DNA of 64,000 nt from Streptomyces jeddahensis (GTDB lineage: Bacteria; Actinomycetota; Actinomycetes; Streptomycetales; Streptomycetaceae): NCBI RefSeq assembly GCF_001642995.1, contig NZ_LOHS01000141.1, positions 21,683 through 85,682 on the forward strand, written 5' to 3'. Made by a program: the position numbers and the translations under genes. Under the pieces are notes generated by a model. That model was not told the DNA's origin, searched no databases, and saw nothing but the letters and a program-made list of their open reading frames with translations. Numbering within the stretch: the stretch's first letter is position 1; every line of letters begins with the position of its first letter. Below are positions 53,592 to 62,923 of the stretch, one piece after another.

Positions 53592-53764
53592 AGCTCCTTG
53601 CGTGTGACGCGGCGCAGCCTGCGCCGCTGCGAGGGGTCGAGGGCCAGATACGCCGCAGCCGGCACCCCGAGGATGATCAGGAGCGCGGCCCACCAGGGCA
53701 GCCAGATCCACAGGATGAGCCCGGCCGCCACACCTCCTGCGGCGATCTTCGCGTTCTTGGACAT
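53582..53764 (-). CDS. Small membrane protein of unknown function
   Basis: 60 residues with one or two membrane helices (AAGGVAAGLILWIWLPWWAA and LLIILGVPAAAYLAL) and a strongly basic tail (QRRRLRRVTRKELGR). An almost perfect ribosome site AAGGAGG lies six bases before ATG 53764. Nothing in the sequence indicates function; the tail may contact membrane lipids or ribosomes. Confidence 0.75.
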   Translation of the reverse strand: MSKNAKIAAGGVAAGLILWIWLPWWAALLIILGVPAAAYLALDPSQRRRLRRVTRKELGR

Positions 53765-53961
53765 GTGTCGCCTCCTTCGCGGCTGCTGCCGCTCTCTGCC
53801 TTGAAAACGGCCTGGTGTCCCCGGCGGTTCCAGGTCGCGACCCTGAGACGTCCCTGACGTGCGTCCCTTACTCGACCCTGAGGTGCTGCCCCGGATCGCC
53901 CGCGGAGAAGCCCTTCCGGAAGCCAGGAGTGAGGTACCCTCGACGACTCCGGTCTCAGTAG

Positions 53962-53971
53962 TCAAATTTGA
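53962..53971. promoter_or_regulatory. Perfect 10-bp palindrome just before the SNF2 start
   Basis: TCAAATTTGA is an AT-rich perfect palindrome in very GC-rich DNA, ending four bases before ATG 53975. It could be an operator or a -10/start-site feature. Confidence 0.4.
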
Positions 53972-53974
53972 GGA

Positions 53975-56887
53975 ATGTGCATCGCTGTGCAGAACCTGCC
54001 CGCAGCAACACCCTCCGAGATCTCAGAACTGTCCCGCTGCTCCGTCGTCTTCCTGCCCGCCGACCCGGCGCGCGGCGGCAGCGTCGCCTTCTGGAACGCC
54101 GACAGGAGCGCGCCTCCCGCGGCGGCTGCGGGGGCGGTCGAGGAACTGAGCGTCGCTCTCCCCCACGACCACGGCATCGAGCTCGTCGGCGTGCCCGCCC
54201 TCGTTCTGCCCGTGCGGCAGGCCCTCCCCGTGCTCACACGCGCGCGTGCGCATGCGCAGGCACACCCGGCGGCCGCATTCTGGGGAACGGCGACAGTGCT
54301 GGCGCTGCAATTCGTCGCCTGCGGACGGCTGCTGCCCGGGCTCACGCCGGCCGACCACGACGCCTGGCGTGCGGGGCCGCTGCGGCCGGAGGACCTTCAG
54401 CGGGTGCGTGACCTGGCCGCCGCGATGCCCCCCGCCGCGCACGCCGTCCCGCTCGACGGCGCCGGACCACCGCGGCTGCCGGACCCCGAGCAGCTGCTGC
54501 GCGCCTTCCTCGACGCCGTGGCCGACACGTTGCCGCGCTCCCCCGCAGCCGCGCTCGCAGCAGGCGGCACGGCCTTCGCGGCACACCGGCCGCAGCACGT
54601 CCCCGAGCACCGCGCGTGGGCCGCCGATGTGGCCGCGGGACACGACGCGGGCGTACGGATCTCGCTGCGCGTCGAGGTGCCGGGCCTCGCGGCGGCCACC
54701 TCGGACGACGACACGGGGCTCGCGTTCCGGGCGGTGCTGCAGATGCACAGCGTCAGCGATCCGACGCTGGTCGCGGACGCAGCCAGGGTGTGGGCCGACA
54801 CGAGCCCGTCGACGCGGTCGTTCGGCCCCCGCGCGCGGATGGACGCCCTGCTCGCGCTGCGCCGCGCGGCCCGCGCCTGGCCACCGCTCGCTCCCCTGCT
54901 GTCGGCCACCGTGCCGGACGCGGTGGAGCTCGCTGACGACGAGGTCGCCGAACTGCTCGGCGAGGGGGCCCGGCGGCTCGCGGCCGCGGGCGTGGAGGTG
55001 CACTGGCCCAGGGAACTGGCGCGGAAGCTGACCGCCCGCGCGGTCATCGGCCCTCCGGACGACGGCACCCGGGACGACGGTCGAGACGAGGACCACAAGG
55101 CCCGGAGCACCGCCTTCTCCGACGCACCGTCGTTCTTGTCCGCGGACGCCCTGCTCGCCTTCAACTGGGGCTTCGCGCTGGGCGACCGGCAGCTGACCCG
55201 CGAGGAACTGGACCGCCTCGCCGAAGCGAGCAGGCCGGTCGTGCGCCTGCGCGACCAATGGGTGCTCGTCGACCCGGAGGAGGTCCGGCGCGCCCGGGAG
55301 CAGCAGGATCGCAAGGTCACCCCGATCGACGCCCTGAGCGCCGTTCTGACGGGTTCCACCGAGGTGGACGGGCGGCGCGTCGAGGTACGGCCGACCGGCT
55401 GGCTGGCGACCCTGCGCGAGCGGCTGGCCGACCCGGAGGGCATGGAGCCGGTGGGGCAGCCCGCCGCGCTCGCGGCGACCCTGCGCGACTACCAGCTGCG
55501 CGGACTGAACTGGCTGGCCCGTATGACCTCACTTGGGCTGGGCGGCTGCCTGGCCGACGACATGGGTCTGGGCAAGACGATCACGCTGATCGCCCTGCAT
55601 CTGCACCGGCAGACCGACGAGGCGTCGGCGGGCCCCACGCTCGTCGTCTGTCCGACCTCCCTGATGGGCAACTGGCAGCGCGAGATCGAGAAGTTCGCGC
55701 CCGGCTGCCCCGTACGCCGCTTCCACGGCGGACGCCGCAGTCTGGAGGACCTGTCCGACGGCGAGTTCGTGCTCACCACGTACGGCACGATGCGGCTCGA
55801 CGCCGAGCAGCTCGCCGGTACGCAGTGGGGGATGGTCGTCGCCGACGAGGCTCAGCACGTCAAGAACCCCTACTCGGCGACCGCCAGGCAGCTGCGGACG
55901 ATCGGCGGGCACGCGCGCGTGGCGCTCACCGGCACCCCCGTCGAGAACAACCTGTCCGAGCTGTGGGCCATTCTCGACTGGACCACACCCGGGCTGCTCG
56001 GCCGGCTCGGCACGTTCCGCAGCCGCTACGCGCAGGCCGTCGAGGGCGGTCAGGACCCGGCGGCCGCCGAGCGGCTCGCCAAGCTCGTCCGCCCGTTCCT
56101 GCTGCGCCGCCGCAAGACGGACCCGGGCATCGCCCCCGAACTGCCGCCCAAGACCGAGACCGACCGGGCCGTCACCCTCACCCCGGAGCAGGCCGGGCTG
56201 TACGAGGCCGTGGTGCGCGAGACGCTCGCGGAGATCTCGGGTGCCGAGGGCTTCGAACGCCGCGGGCTGATCGTCAAGCTGCTCACCGGACTCAAGCAGA
56301 TCTGCAACCACCCCGCGCAGTTCCTCAAGGAGGAGCATCCGAGGATCGCGGGCCGGTCCGGAAAACTCGACCTGCTGGACGAGCTGCTCGACACCATCCT
56401 CGCCGAGGGCGCGAGCGTGCTGGTCTTCACGCAGTACGTCCGGATGGCCCGCCTCATCGAGCAGCATCTGACGTCGCGCGGTGTGCCCTCGCAGTTGCTG
56501 CACGGCGGGACGCCCGTGGCGGAACGCGAGGCCATGGTGAACCGGTTCCAGGAGGGTCAAGCCCCGGTCTTCCTGCTGTCGTTGAAGGCGGCCGGCACGG
56601 GGCTGAACCTGACCCGGGCGGGTCACGTCGTGCACTACGACCGCTGGTGGAACCCCGCCGTGGAGGCCCAGGCGACCGATCGCGCGTACCGCATCGGGCA
56701 GACCCAGCCCGTGCAGGTGCACCGGATCGTCGCCGAAGGCACGATCGAGGACCGCATCGCCGACATGCTGCTGCGCAAACGCGCACTGGCGGACGCCGTG
56801 CTCGGCTCCGGCGAGGCCGCCCTGACGGAACTGACCGATGCCGAGCTTGCCGATCTGGTGGAGCTGCGAGGGGGCGAGGGGCGATGA
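53975..56887 (+). CDS. SNF2-family ATP-dependent helicase
   Basis: 970 residues. The N-terminal 450 residues are a SNF2-associated region; the motor follows with motif I DDMGLGKTITLIALHL, motif II DEAQHVKN, ALTGTPVENNLSELWAILDW, VFTQYVRMARLIEQHL, AGTGLNLTRAGHVVHYDRWW and the final DRAYRIGQTQPVQVHRIVAE. SNF2 proteins remodel DNA-protein complexes; the cellular role in bacteria is unclear. ATG 53975 has GAGGA immediately adjacent (too close); GTG 53987 with the same GAGGA at 12 bases is an alternative. It overlaps the SWIM protein gene. Confidence 0.92.
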   Translation: MCIAVQNLPAATPSEISELSRCSVVFLPADPARGGSVAFWNADRSAPPAAAAGAVEELSVALPHDHGIELVGVPALVLPVRQALPVLTRARAHAQAHPAAAFWGTATVLALQFVACGRLLPGLTPADHDAWRAGPLRPEDLQRVRDLAAAMPPAAHAVPLDGAGPPRLPDPEQLLRAFLDAVADTLPRSPAAALAAGGTAFAAHRPQHVPEHRAWAADVAAGHDAGVRISLRVEVPGLAAATSDDDTGLAFRAVLQMHSVSDPTLVADAARVWADTSPSTRSFGPRARMDALLALRRAARAWPPLAPLLSATVPDAVELADDEVAELLGEGARRLAAAGVEVHWPRELARKLTARAVIGPPDDGTRDDGRDEDHKARSTAFSDAPSFLSADALLAFNWGFALGDRQLTREELDRLAEASRPVVRLRDQWVLVDPEEVRRAREQQDRKVTPIDALSAVLTGSTEVDGRRVEVRPTGWLATLRERLADPEGMEPVGQPAALAATLRDYQLRGLNWLARMTSLGLGGCLADDMGLGKTITLIALHLHRQTDEASAGPTLVVCPTSLMGNWQREIEKFAPGCPVRRFHGGRRSLEDLSDGEFVLTTYGTMRLDAEQLAGTQWGMVVADEAQHVKNPYSATARQLRTIGGHARVALTGTPVENNLSELWAILDWTTPGLLGRLGTFRSRYAQAVEGGQDPAAAERLAKLVRPFLLRRRKTDPGIAPELPPKTETDRAVTLTPEQAGLYEAVVRETLAEISGAEGFERRGLIVKLLTGLKQICNHPAQFLKEEHPRIAGRSGKLDLLDELLDTILAEGASVLVFTQYVRMARLIEQHLTSRGVPSQLLHGGTPVAEREAMVNRFQEGQAPVFLLSLKAAGTGLNLTRAGHVVHYDRWWNPAVEAQATDRAYRIGQTQPVQVHRIVAEGTIEDRIADMLLRKRALADAVLGSGEAALTELTDAELADLVELRGGEGR

Positions 56888-58278
56888 GCCGCAGGTACGA
56901 GTACATCGAGGATCACGGGTTCGGTGAGGCGGACGACCGGCACGGCCACACGCACGGCCACACCGGCGAAACCCCGAGCGAGACCGCTGACGAACGCACC
57001 TTCGCCGCGCTGCCGCCCGCACGCGGGCGTGGCTTCGCAGCGACCTGGTGGGGCCAGGCCTGGCTCAGGGCGCTGGAGGACACGGCTCTGGACTCCCAGC
57101 AGGTGAAGGCGGGCCGCAGGCTCGCGCGCGCCGGGGCGGTGGGCGCGGTATCGGTACGCCCGGGCCGTATCACCGCGGTCGTCCAGGACCGGGACCGCAC
57201 CCCGCACCGCTCGGACGTCCTCCTGCAGCAGCTCAGCGACGAGGAATGGGACCGCTTCCTGGACATGGCCGTCGAGCGTGCGGGGCACATCGCGGCGCTC
57301 CTCGACCGCGACATGCCGCCCCATCTGGTCGAGGACGCGGCCGCCGCGGGCGTCGAGCTCCTGCCGGGCATCGGTGATCTCGAGCCCGAGTGCGGCTGCG
57401 GGGCCTGGGACCACTGCGCGCACACCGCGGCACTCTGCTACCAGCTGGCGCGGCTGCTGGACCAGGATCCCTTCGTGCTGTTGCTGATGCGGGGCCGCGG
57501 GGAACGCGCACTGCTGGATGCGTTGCAGGTCCGCAGCGTCGCGCAGGCTTCCGCGCAGCCGGGGTCGGCCGAGGAGGTGCAGGGGGAGATTCCCGACGGC
57601 GTCGACGCGCGAGAGGCGTACGCCGCAGGGCAGATCCTGCCGCCGCTGCCTGCACCGCTGCTCGCACCTCAGGAGCCGGGGGTTCCGCCATCGCTGGACA
57701 CGGAAGCGGAGCCCGCACCCGGTCTCGATGTGCTCGCGCTGGAGTTCCTCGCGGCACAGGCGGCTGCCGATGCGCACCGGCTGCTGGCCGAGGCCCTCGC
57801 CCCGGACCACGAACGACAGCCGGTCCACCCCGGCCTGTCAGCCGATCAGGACGCCGTACGCCTGGCCGCCGCCGACCCCGGGGCGGAGATCACGGCGCGG
57901 CTCGCGTCCGCATCGGGACGAGGCCGGGACGGGCTCGCCCTCGCCGTGCGCGCCTGGAGGTACGGCGGTGCGGCGGCCCTCTCGGTACTCGACGAGGCAT
58001 GGACGCCAGATGCCGAGGAACTGGCACGCGCGCGTGCCGCGCTCGAATCGGCGTGGGACGAGGACGAACGGCCCGAGCTGCGCGGTGCGCGCAATCGCTG
58101 GACGGTGGCCGGCGCTCAGCCGGCTGACGCTCGGGCGGTGGGAGTCCAGGCGCAGGTGCGTCTGGGGCGCGACGGCCGCTGGTGGCCGTATCGCAAGGAG
58201 CGCGGCCGCTGGACCCCGGCGGGTCCTGCCGCAGCCGACCCGGCGACGGCCCTGGCGGTGGCGACCGGAAGCGAGTGA
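56884..58278 (+). CDS. SWIM zinc-finger protein
   Basis: 464 residues. The SWIM signature CxCx(n)CxH is present as ECGCGAWDHCAHTAALCYQL. An N-terminal His-rich stretch (RHGHTHGHTGET) and long helical flanks complete it. SWIM proteins in bacteria sit beside SNF2 helicases and probably bind DNA or the helicase. It overlaps the SNF2 stop (ATGA), so the two are coupled. It ends before a 20-bp perfect terminator stem (58391-58434). Confidence 0.9.
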   Translation: MSRRYEYIEDHGFGEADDRHGHTHGHTGETPSETADERTFAALPPARGRGFAATWWGQAWLRALEDTALDSQQVKAGRRLARAGAVGAVSVRPGRITAVVQDRDRTPHRSDVLLQQLSDEEWDRFLDMAVERAGHIAALLDRDMPPHLVEDAAAAGVELLPGIGDLEPECGCGAWDHCAHTAALCYQLARLLDQDPFVLLLMRGRGERALLDALQVRSVAQASAQPGSAEEVQGEIPDGVDAREAYAAGQILPPLPAPLLAPQEPGVPPSLDTEAEPAPGLDVLALEFLAAQAAADAHRLLAEALAPDHERQPVHPGLSADQDAVRLAAADPGAEITARLASASGRGRDGLALAVRAWRYGGAAALSVLDEAWTPDAEELARARAALESAWDEDERPELRGARNRWTVAGAQPADARAVGVQAQVRLGRDGRWWPYRKERGRWTPAGPAAADPATALAVATGSE

Positions 58279-58390
58279 ACAGGGCGGGTGACTCTAGGAG
58301 GTGGTGGCTGCAGACCTGCGCCGCCGCTGAGGGTGGGCACAGCGGCACCCGCACCCCACCCGACGGCGTCGGCCACCCCGGCGGCCACGA

Positions 58391-58434
58391 CCTGGGGGAG
58401 GCAGGCCCGCCGCCGCGGGCCTGCCTCCCCCAGG
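58391..58434. terminator. 20-bp perfect stem terminator
   Basis: CCTGGGGGAGGCAGGCCCGC (58391-58410) pairs with its exact complement at 58415-58434 around a four-base loop, between the convergent SWIM and xylA genes. Confidence 0.88.
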
Positions 58435-58444
58435 GGTACCTGGA

Positions 58445-59611
58445 TCAGCCGCGCGCGCCCAGCAGGTGGTCCATCGCCAGCTGGTCGAGGTGCTCGAAGG
58501 CCATGGAGCGGGCGCCTCGCGCCTCCACGTCGAAGTCCTCGAAGGCGGAGCGGTCCGCGAGCAGCGCGGACAGGCCGTCCTCGGCGGTGGGCTTCGCCAG
58601 CTCGTCGAGGCGCGACGCGCGCAGCGCCTCCTGGACCTCCGGGTCGTTGCGGAAGGCGGCGGCGCGCTCCTTGAGGATCAGGTAGTTGCGCATGCAGCCG
58701 GCCGCCGACGCCCACACGCCGTCGAAGCCCTCGGTCCGCGGCGGCTTGAAGTCGAAGTGCTTCGGGCCCTCGTAACCGGCGGACTCGAGCAGGTCGACCA
58801 GCCAGAACGCCTGACGCAGGTCGCCCGCGCCGAAGCGGAAGTCCTGGTCGTACTTGATGCCGGACTGGCCGTTGAGGTCGATGTGGAACAGCTTGCCCGC
58901 CCACAGGGCCTGGGCGATGCCGTGCGGGAAGTTCAGCCCCGCCATCTGCTCGTGGCCGACCTCGGGGTTGACGCCGACCATCTCGGGCCGCTCCAGGCGC
59001 TCGATAAACGCGAGAGCGTGGCCGATCGTGGGCAGCAGGATGTCGCCGCGCGGCTCGTTCGGCTTGGGCTCGATGGCGAAGCGCAGGTCGTAGCCCTGGG
59101 AGGTCACGTACTCGCCGAGGAGGTCGAAGGCCTCCTTCATGCGGTCAAGGGCGACGCGCACGTCCTTGGCGGCGCCGGACTCGGCGCCCTCGCGGCCGCC
59201 CCATGCGACGTACGTGGTGGCGCCCAGCTCGACGGCCAGGTCGATGTTGCGGATCGTCTTGCGGAGCGCGTAACGGCGCACGTCGCGGTCGTTCGCGGTG
59301 AACGCACCGTCCTTGAAGACCGGGTGCGTGAAGAGGTTGGTCGTGGCCATCGGCACCTTCATGCCGGTGGCGTCCAGCGCCTGGCGGAAACGCTTGATGA
59401 CGGCCTCGCGCTCGGTGTCGCTGGACCCGAACGGGATCAGGTCGTCGTCGTGGAAGGTCACACCGTACGCGCCGAGCTCGGCCAGGCGCTGGACGGTCTC
59501 GACCGGGTCCAGGGCCGGACGGGTGGCGTCACCGAAGGGGTCCCTGCCCTGCCAGCCGACGGTCCACAGACCGAAGGTGAACCTGTCCTCAGGGGTGGGC
59601 TGGTAGCTCAT
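58445..59611 (-). CDS. xylA: Xylose isomerase
   Basis: 388 residues, the Streptomyces class I length. It converts D-xylose to D-xylulose (and glucose to fructose). The catalytic His and metal-site acids are intact: GVTFHDDDLIPFG, IEPKPNEPRGD and HIDLNGQSGIKYDQDF. It is divergent from xylB with a 219-bp gap containing an operator-like palindrome at 59655-59666, and from there a ROK repressor downstream of xylB likely controls both. Confidence 0.97.
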   Translation of the reverse strand: MSYQPTPEDRFTFGLWTVGWQGRDPFGDATRPALDPVETVQRLAELGAYGVTFHDDDLIPFGSSDTEREAVIKRFRQALDATGMKVPMATTNLFTHPVFKDGAFTANDRDVRRYALRKTIRNIDLAVELGATTYVAWGGREGAESGAAKDVRVALDRMKEAFDLLGEYVTSQGYDLRFAIEPKPNEPRGDILLPTIGHALAFIERLERPEMVGVNPEVGHEQMAGLNFPHGIAQALWAGKLFHIDLNGQSGIKYDQDFRFGAGDLRQAFWLVDLLESAGYEGPKHFDFKPPRTEGFDGVWASAAGCMRNYLILKERAAAFRNDPEVQEALRASRLDELAKPTAEDGLSALLADRSAFEDFDVEARGARSMAFEHLDQLAMDHLLGARG

Positions 59612-59654
59612 GCCGCGGCTCCTTGCTCGCTCCGACTATTTCGTCATGGCGCTT

Positions 59655-59666
59655 TACAAATTAGTA
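59655..59666. promoter_or_regulatory. XylR/ROK-type operator candidate between xylA and xylB
   Basis: TACAAATTAGTA is an AT-rich 12-base near-perfect palindrome (TAC-AATT-GTA) in GC-rich surroundings, within the divergent promoter region. Confidence 0.55.
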
Positions 59667-59830
59667 TGCCAGGGCATCTCTGGGAAGACGGGTCTCGGCA
59701 AGACCGGCGGTTTCGGCCGGAAAACCGGATCCGCCAGGGATGCGCAGAGCACCCGTCAGGGATGCGCAGAGCCCAGAAACAGCCTGGCCCCACGGCGGGC
59801 CCGGCGCGAGCCGCAGAAACGGAGAGCCCG

Positions 59831-61276
59831 ATGTCAGCAGCGGAGGGACCGCTCGTCGTCGGCGTGGACAGCTCCACGCAGTCCACCAAGGCCTTGGTCG
59901 TGGACGCCGCCACCGGGCAGGTCGTGGCGAGCGGCCAGGCGCCGCACACCGTCACGTCCGGCGCCGGCCGCGAGAGCGACCCGGAGCAGTGGTGGAGCGC
60001 CCTGTGCGAGGCGCTGCGCCAGTGCGGCGACGCCGCCCACGAGGCCGCGGCCGTGTCGATCGGCGGCCAGCAGCACGGACTCGTCACACTCGATGCGCAG
60101 GGCAGGCCGGTGCGCCCCGCGATGCTGTGGAACGACGTGCGGTCGGCGCCGCAGGCCCAGCGGCTCATCGAGGAGCTGGGCGGCCCGAAGGTGTGGGCCG
60201 ACCGTTTCGGCAGCGTGCCGGGGGCGTCCTTCACGGTCACCAAGTGGGCGTGGCTCGCCGAGCACGAGCCGGAGGCCGTCCGCGCCACGGCCGCCGTCCG
60301 CCTGCCCCACGATTACCTCACCGAGCGCCTGACCGGCGACGGCACCACCGACCGCGGCGACGCCTCCGGCACGGGATGGTGGTCGTCGGCGAGCGAGTCG
60401 TACGACGAGGAGATCCTCGGCCGCGTCGGACTCGACCCGGCGCTGCTGCCCCGCGTCGTACGCCCCGGAGAGGTCGCGGGAACCGTGCGCGGCAGCGGTG
60501 AGCTGCCCTTCGCCAAGGGCACGCTGGTCGCCCCGGGCACCGGCGACAACGCGGCCGCCGCCCTCGGCCTCGGCCTGCGTCCGGGCACACCCGTGCTCAG
60601 CCTGGGCACGTCCGGCACCGTGTACGCGGTGTCGCAGCGGCGGCCCGCCGACCCGTCCGGCACCGTGGCGGGCTTCGCCGACGCCCGCGGCGACTGGCTG
60701 CCCCTGGCCTGCACCCTCAACTGCACGCTCGCCGTCGACCGCATGGCCGCGCTGCTCGGCATCGACCGGCAGGCCGTGGAGCCCGGCGGCACCGTGACCC
60801 TCCTCCCCTACCTGGACGGCGAGCGCACGCCGAACCTGCCGAACGCCTCCGGCCTGCTGCACGGGCTGCGCCACGACACGACGCCCGGCCAGCTCCTGCA
60901 GGCCGCGTACGACGGCGCGGTGCACTCGCTGCTCGGCGCGCTCGAGCTGGTGCTCGACGAGGACGCGGACCCGACCGCTCCGCTGCTGCTCATCGGTGGC
61001 GGCGCCCGCGGCACGGCCTGGCAGCAGACCGTACGGCGGCTGTCCGGCCGCGCGGTGCAGGTGCCGGAGGCCAGGGAGCTGGTCGCGCTCGGTGCGGCCG
61101 CGCAGGCCGCCGGGCTGCTCACCGGCGAGGACTCGGCCGCCGTCGCACGGCGCTGGGGCACCGCACAGGGCCCGGTCCTGGAGCCGGTGGAACGCGACGA
61201 GGCCGTGCTCGGCAGAATCGCCGGGGTGCTGTCCGACGCCGCCGCACTGCTGGACAGGCGCCCGGACGCGCCCTGA
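59831..61276 (+). CDS. xylB: Xylulokinase
   Basis: 481 residues of the FGGY family. It phosphorylates D-xylulose using ATP. Motifs GVDSSTQSTKALVVDA, IGGQQHGLVTLD, GTGDNAAAALGLGL with the catalytic Asp, SLGTSGTVYAVS and LIGGGARGTAWQQTV are intact. ATG 59831 is preceded by GGAGAG. Completes the xylose pathway with xylA. Confidence 0.96.
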   Translation: MSAAEGPLVVGVDSSTQSTKALVVDAATGQVVASGQAPHTVTSGAGRESDPEQWWSALCEALRQCGDAAHEAAAVSIGGQQHGLVTLDAQGRPVRPAMLWNDVRSAPQAQRLIEELGGPKVWADRFGSVPGASFTVTKWAWLAEHEPEAVRATAAVRLPHDYLTERLTGDGTTDRGDASGTGWWSSASESYDEEILGRVGLDPALLPRVVRPGEVAGTVRGSGELPFAKGTLVAPGTGDNAAAALGLGLRPGTPVLSLGTSGTVYAVSQRRPADPSGTVAGFADARGDWLPLACTLNCTLAVDRMAALLGIDRQAVEPGGTVTLLPYLDGERTPNLPNASGLLHGLRHDTTPGQLLQAAYDGAVHSLLGALELVLDEDADPTAPLLLIGGGARGTAWQQTVRRLSGRAVQVPEARELVALGAAAQAAGLLTGEDSAAVARRWGTAQGPVLEPVERDEAVLGRIAGVLSDAAALLDRRPDAP

Positions 61277-61352
61277 CCGGGACCGCGCGCCCGGGCTCCC
61301 CGGGCGCGCACCGCCCGACACCGCATGCGAACCGACAAGGACTGAGGGAGGC

Positions 61353-62552
61353 ATGACCGCACCGCTGCACGACGCCCGCCGGGGCACCCCCGACACCCAG
61401 CAGGGCATGCGCCGCCGCAACCTCTCCCGGGTGATGCACACCGTCGCCGCGGAGGGACCGCTGTCGCGCGCCGCGGTCGCCACCCGCATCGGCCTGACAC
61501 GCGCCGCGGTCTCGACACTGGTCGACGAGCTGATCAGGGCCGGGCTGCTCGACGAGCTGGGGCCTGAGCGCCCCGGCAGGACGGGCCGGGGCCGCCCCGG
61601 CTCGGCGCTCGCGGTGAGCGGCCGCGGCCCGGCCGGCATCGGCGCCGAGGTGGGCGTCGACCACCTCGCGGTGTGCGCGGTCGATCTGCGCGGCGAGGTA
61701 CGCGCGCGTGCCGTGCAGTGGAGCGACAACCGCGGCCGGGCACCGAAACCGGTGACCGAGGAGCTGGCCGCGCTGGTGGATCAGGTGGCAGGCGAGGCGC
61801 ACAAGGCCGGCCTGCGCCCCGCCGGGCTTGCGGTCGCCGTCCCCGGCCTCGTGGAGCGCGGCACCGGGATGGTCGTCCGGGCACCGAACCTCGACTGGCG
61901 CGACACCGACCTCGCGGAGCTCCTCGCCGGGGAGCTGCCCGTGACGGTGGACAACGAGGCGAACTTCGGCGCCCTGGCGGAACTGTGGCTAGGCGACGCC
62001 ACACCGCCCGACTTCGTGCACGTGTCGGCGGAGATCGGCATCGGCGCGGCGGTGGTCGTCGACGGCCGGCTGCTGCGCGGCACCCGCGGGTTCGCGGGCG
62101 AGCTCGGCCACGTCCCGGTGCGTCCCGAGGGCCCGAAGTGCCGGTGCGGCGGACGTGGTTGCCTCGAGCAGTACGCGGGCGTGGAGGCGGTGCTGCGGGC
62201 GGCGGGACTCGGCCCCGGCGAGGGCCGCGTCGGCCTGCTCGCCGACCGCGCCGCCGAGGGGGACAAGGACGTACGGCGGGCGCTGCGCGGCGCCGGCACG
62301 GCGCTGGGCATCGCACTGACCGGTGCCGTCAATCTCCTCGACCCGCACACCGTGGTCCTCGGCGGGGCGCTCTCCCGGCTCGCTCCCTGGCTGCTCCCTG
62401 CCCTGGAGCGCGAGCTAGGGAGCCGCACCGCGCGCCTGGCCTGCGGCGTCGCCGTGTCCCGCCTCGGCCCGGAGGGCCCTCTGCTCGGCGCGGCCCACTC
62501 GGTCGTGCGGGCCGTGCTGGACGATCCGGCGATGGTGGCCAACGGGGTGTGA
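61353..62552 (+). CDS. ROK-family transcriptional repressor (XylR-like)
   Basis: 399 residues. The N-terminal HTH is RVMHTVAAEGPLSRAAVATR and IGLTRAAVSTLVDELIRAGL; the ROK sugar-kinase-like domain has GLAVAVPGLVERGTGMVVRA, FAGELGHVPV and the zinc-binding CRCGGRGCLEQY. It likely represses xylA and xylB in the absence of xylose. ATG 61353 has GAGGGAGG upstream. Placed 76 bases after xylB. Confidence 0.93.
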   Translation: MTAPLHDARRGTPDTQQGMRRRNLSRVMHTVAAEGPLSRAAVATRIGLTRAAVSTLVDELIRAGLLDELGPERPGRTGRGRPGSALAVSGRGPAGIGAEVGVDHLAVCAVDLRGEVRARAVQWSDNRGRAPKPVTEELAALVDQVAGEAHKAGLRPAGLAVAVPGLVERGTGMVVRAPNLDWRDTDLAELLAGELPVTVDNEANFGALAELWLGDATPPDFVHVSAEIGIGAAVVVDGRLLRGTRGFAGELGHVPVRPEGPKCRCGGRGCLEQYAGVEAVLRAAGLGPGEGRVGLLADRAAEGDKDVRRALRGAGTALGIALTGAVNLLDPHTVVLGGALSRLAPWLLPALERELGSRTARLACGVAVSRLGPEGPLLGAAHSVVRAVLDDPAMVANGV

Positions 62553-62572
62553 GGGGGGAGGGCGCCCACGGC

Positions 62573-62767
62573 TCATGGATTGAGGTGGCTGACGATCTCC
62601 GCCGTCGCCGAGAGGCCCTCGTGAATGGTCGGCGCCATGCTCGTGCTCGCGAGATAGAACCCCAGCAGGATGCACACCAAGGCGTGCGAGACCTTCAGCG
62701 AGCCGTTACGCATGAACACCACCGCCAGGATGAGCAGCAGCAGCACCGCAGAAATTGAAACAGCCAT
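62573..62767 (-). CDS. Small membrane protein of unknown function
   Basis: 64 residues with two hydrophobic stretches (ISAVLLLLILAVVFM and LVCILLGFYLASTSMAP). GGAGGAGA lies upstream of ATG 62767. Similar short proteins occur beside transfer or integration genes in Streptomyces, but nothing here shows such a role. Convergent with the ROK gene (20-bp gap). Confidence 0.65.
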   Translation of the reverse strand: MAVSISAVLLLLILAVVFMRNGSLKVSHALVCILLGFYLASTSMAPTIHEGLSATAEIVSHLNP

Positions 62768-62923
62768 CGCCCCGGTCTCCTCCGCCACGTCGACACCCGT
62801 GGCCTCCGGCCGCAAGTGTGGCGTAGCGGAGGGACGGTCCCGGTGACTGGCGTGTCCCCCGAAAGTGTTGTGACTCGCTGTGAGGGCGATGCCCCGAGCT
62901 GAGACCAGCTGAGAGGCGCTCAA

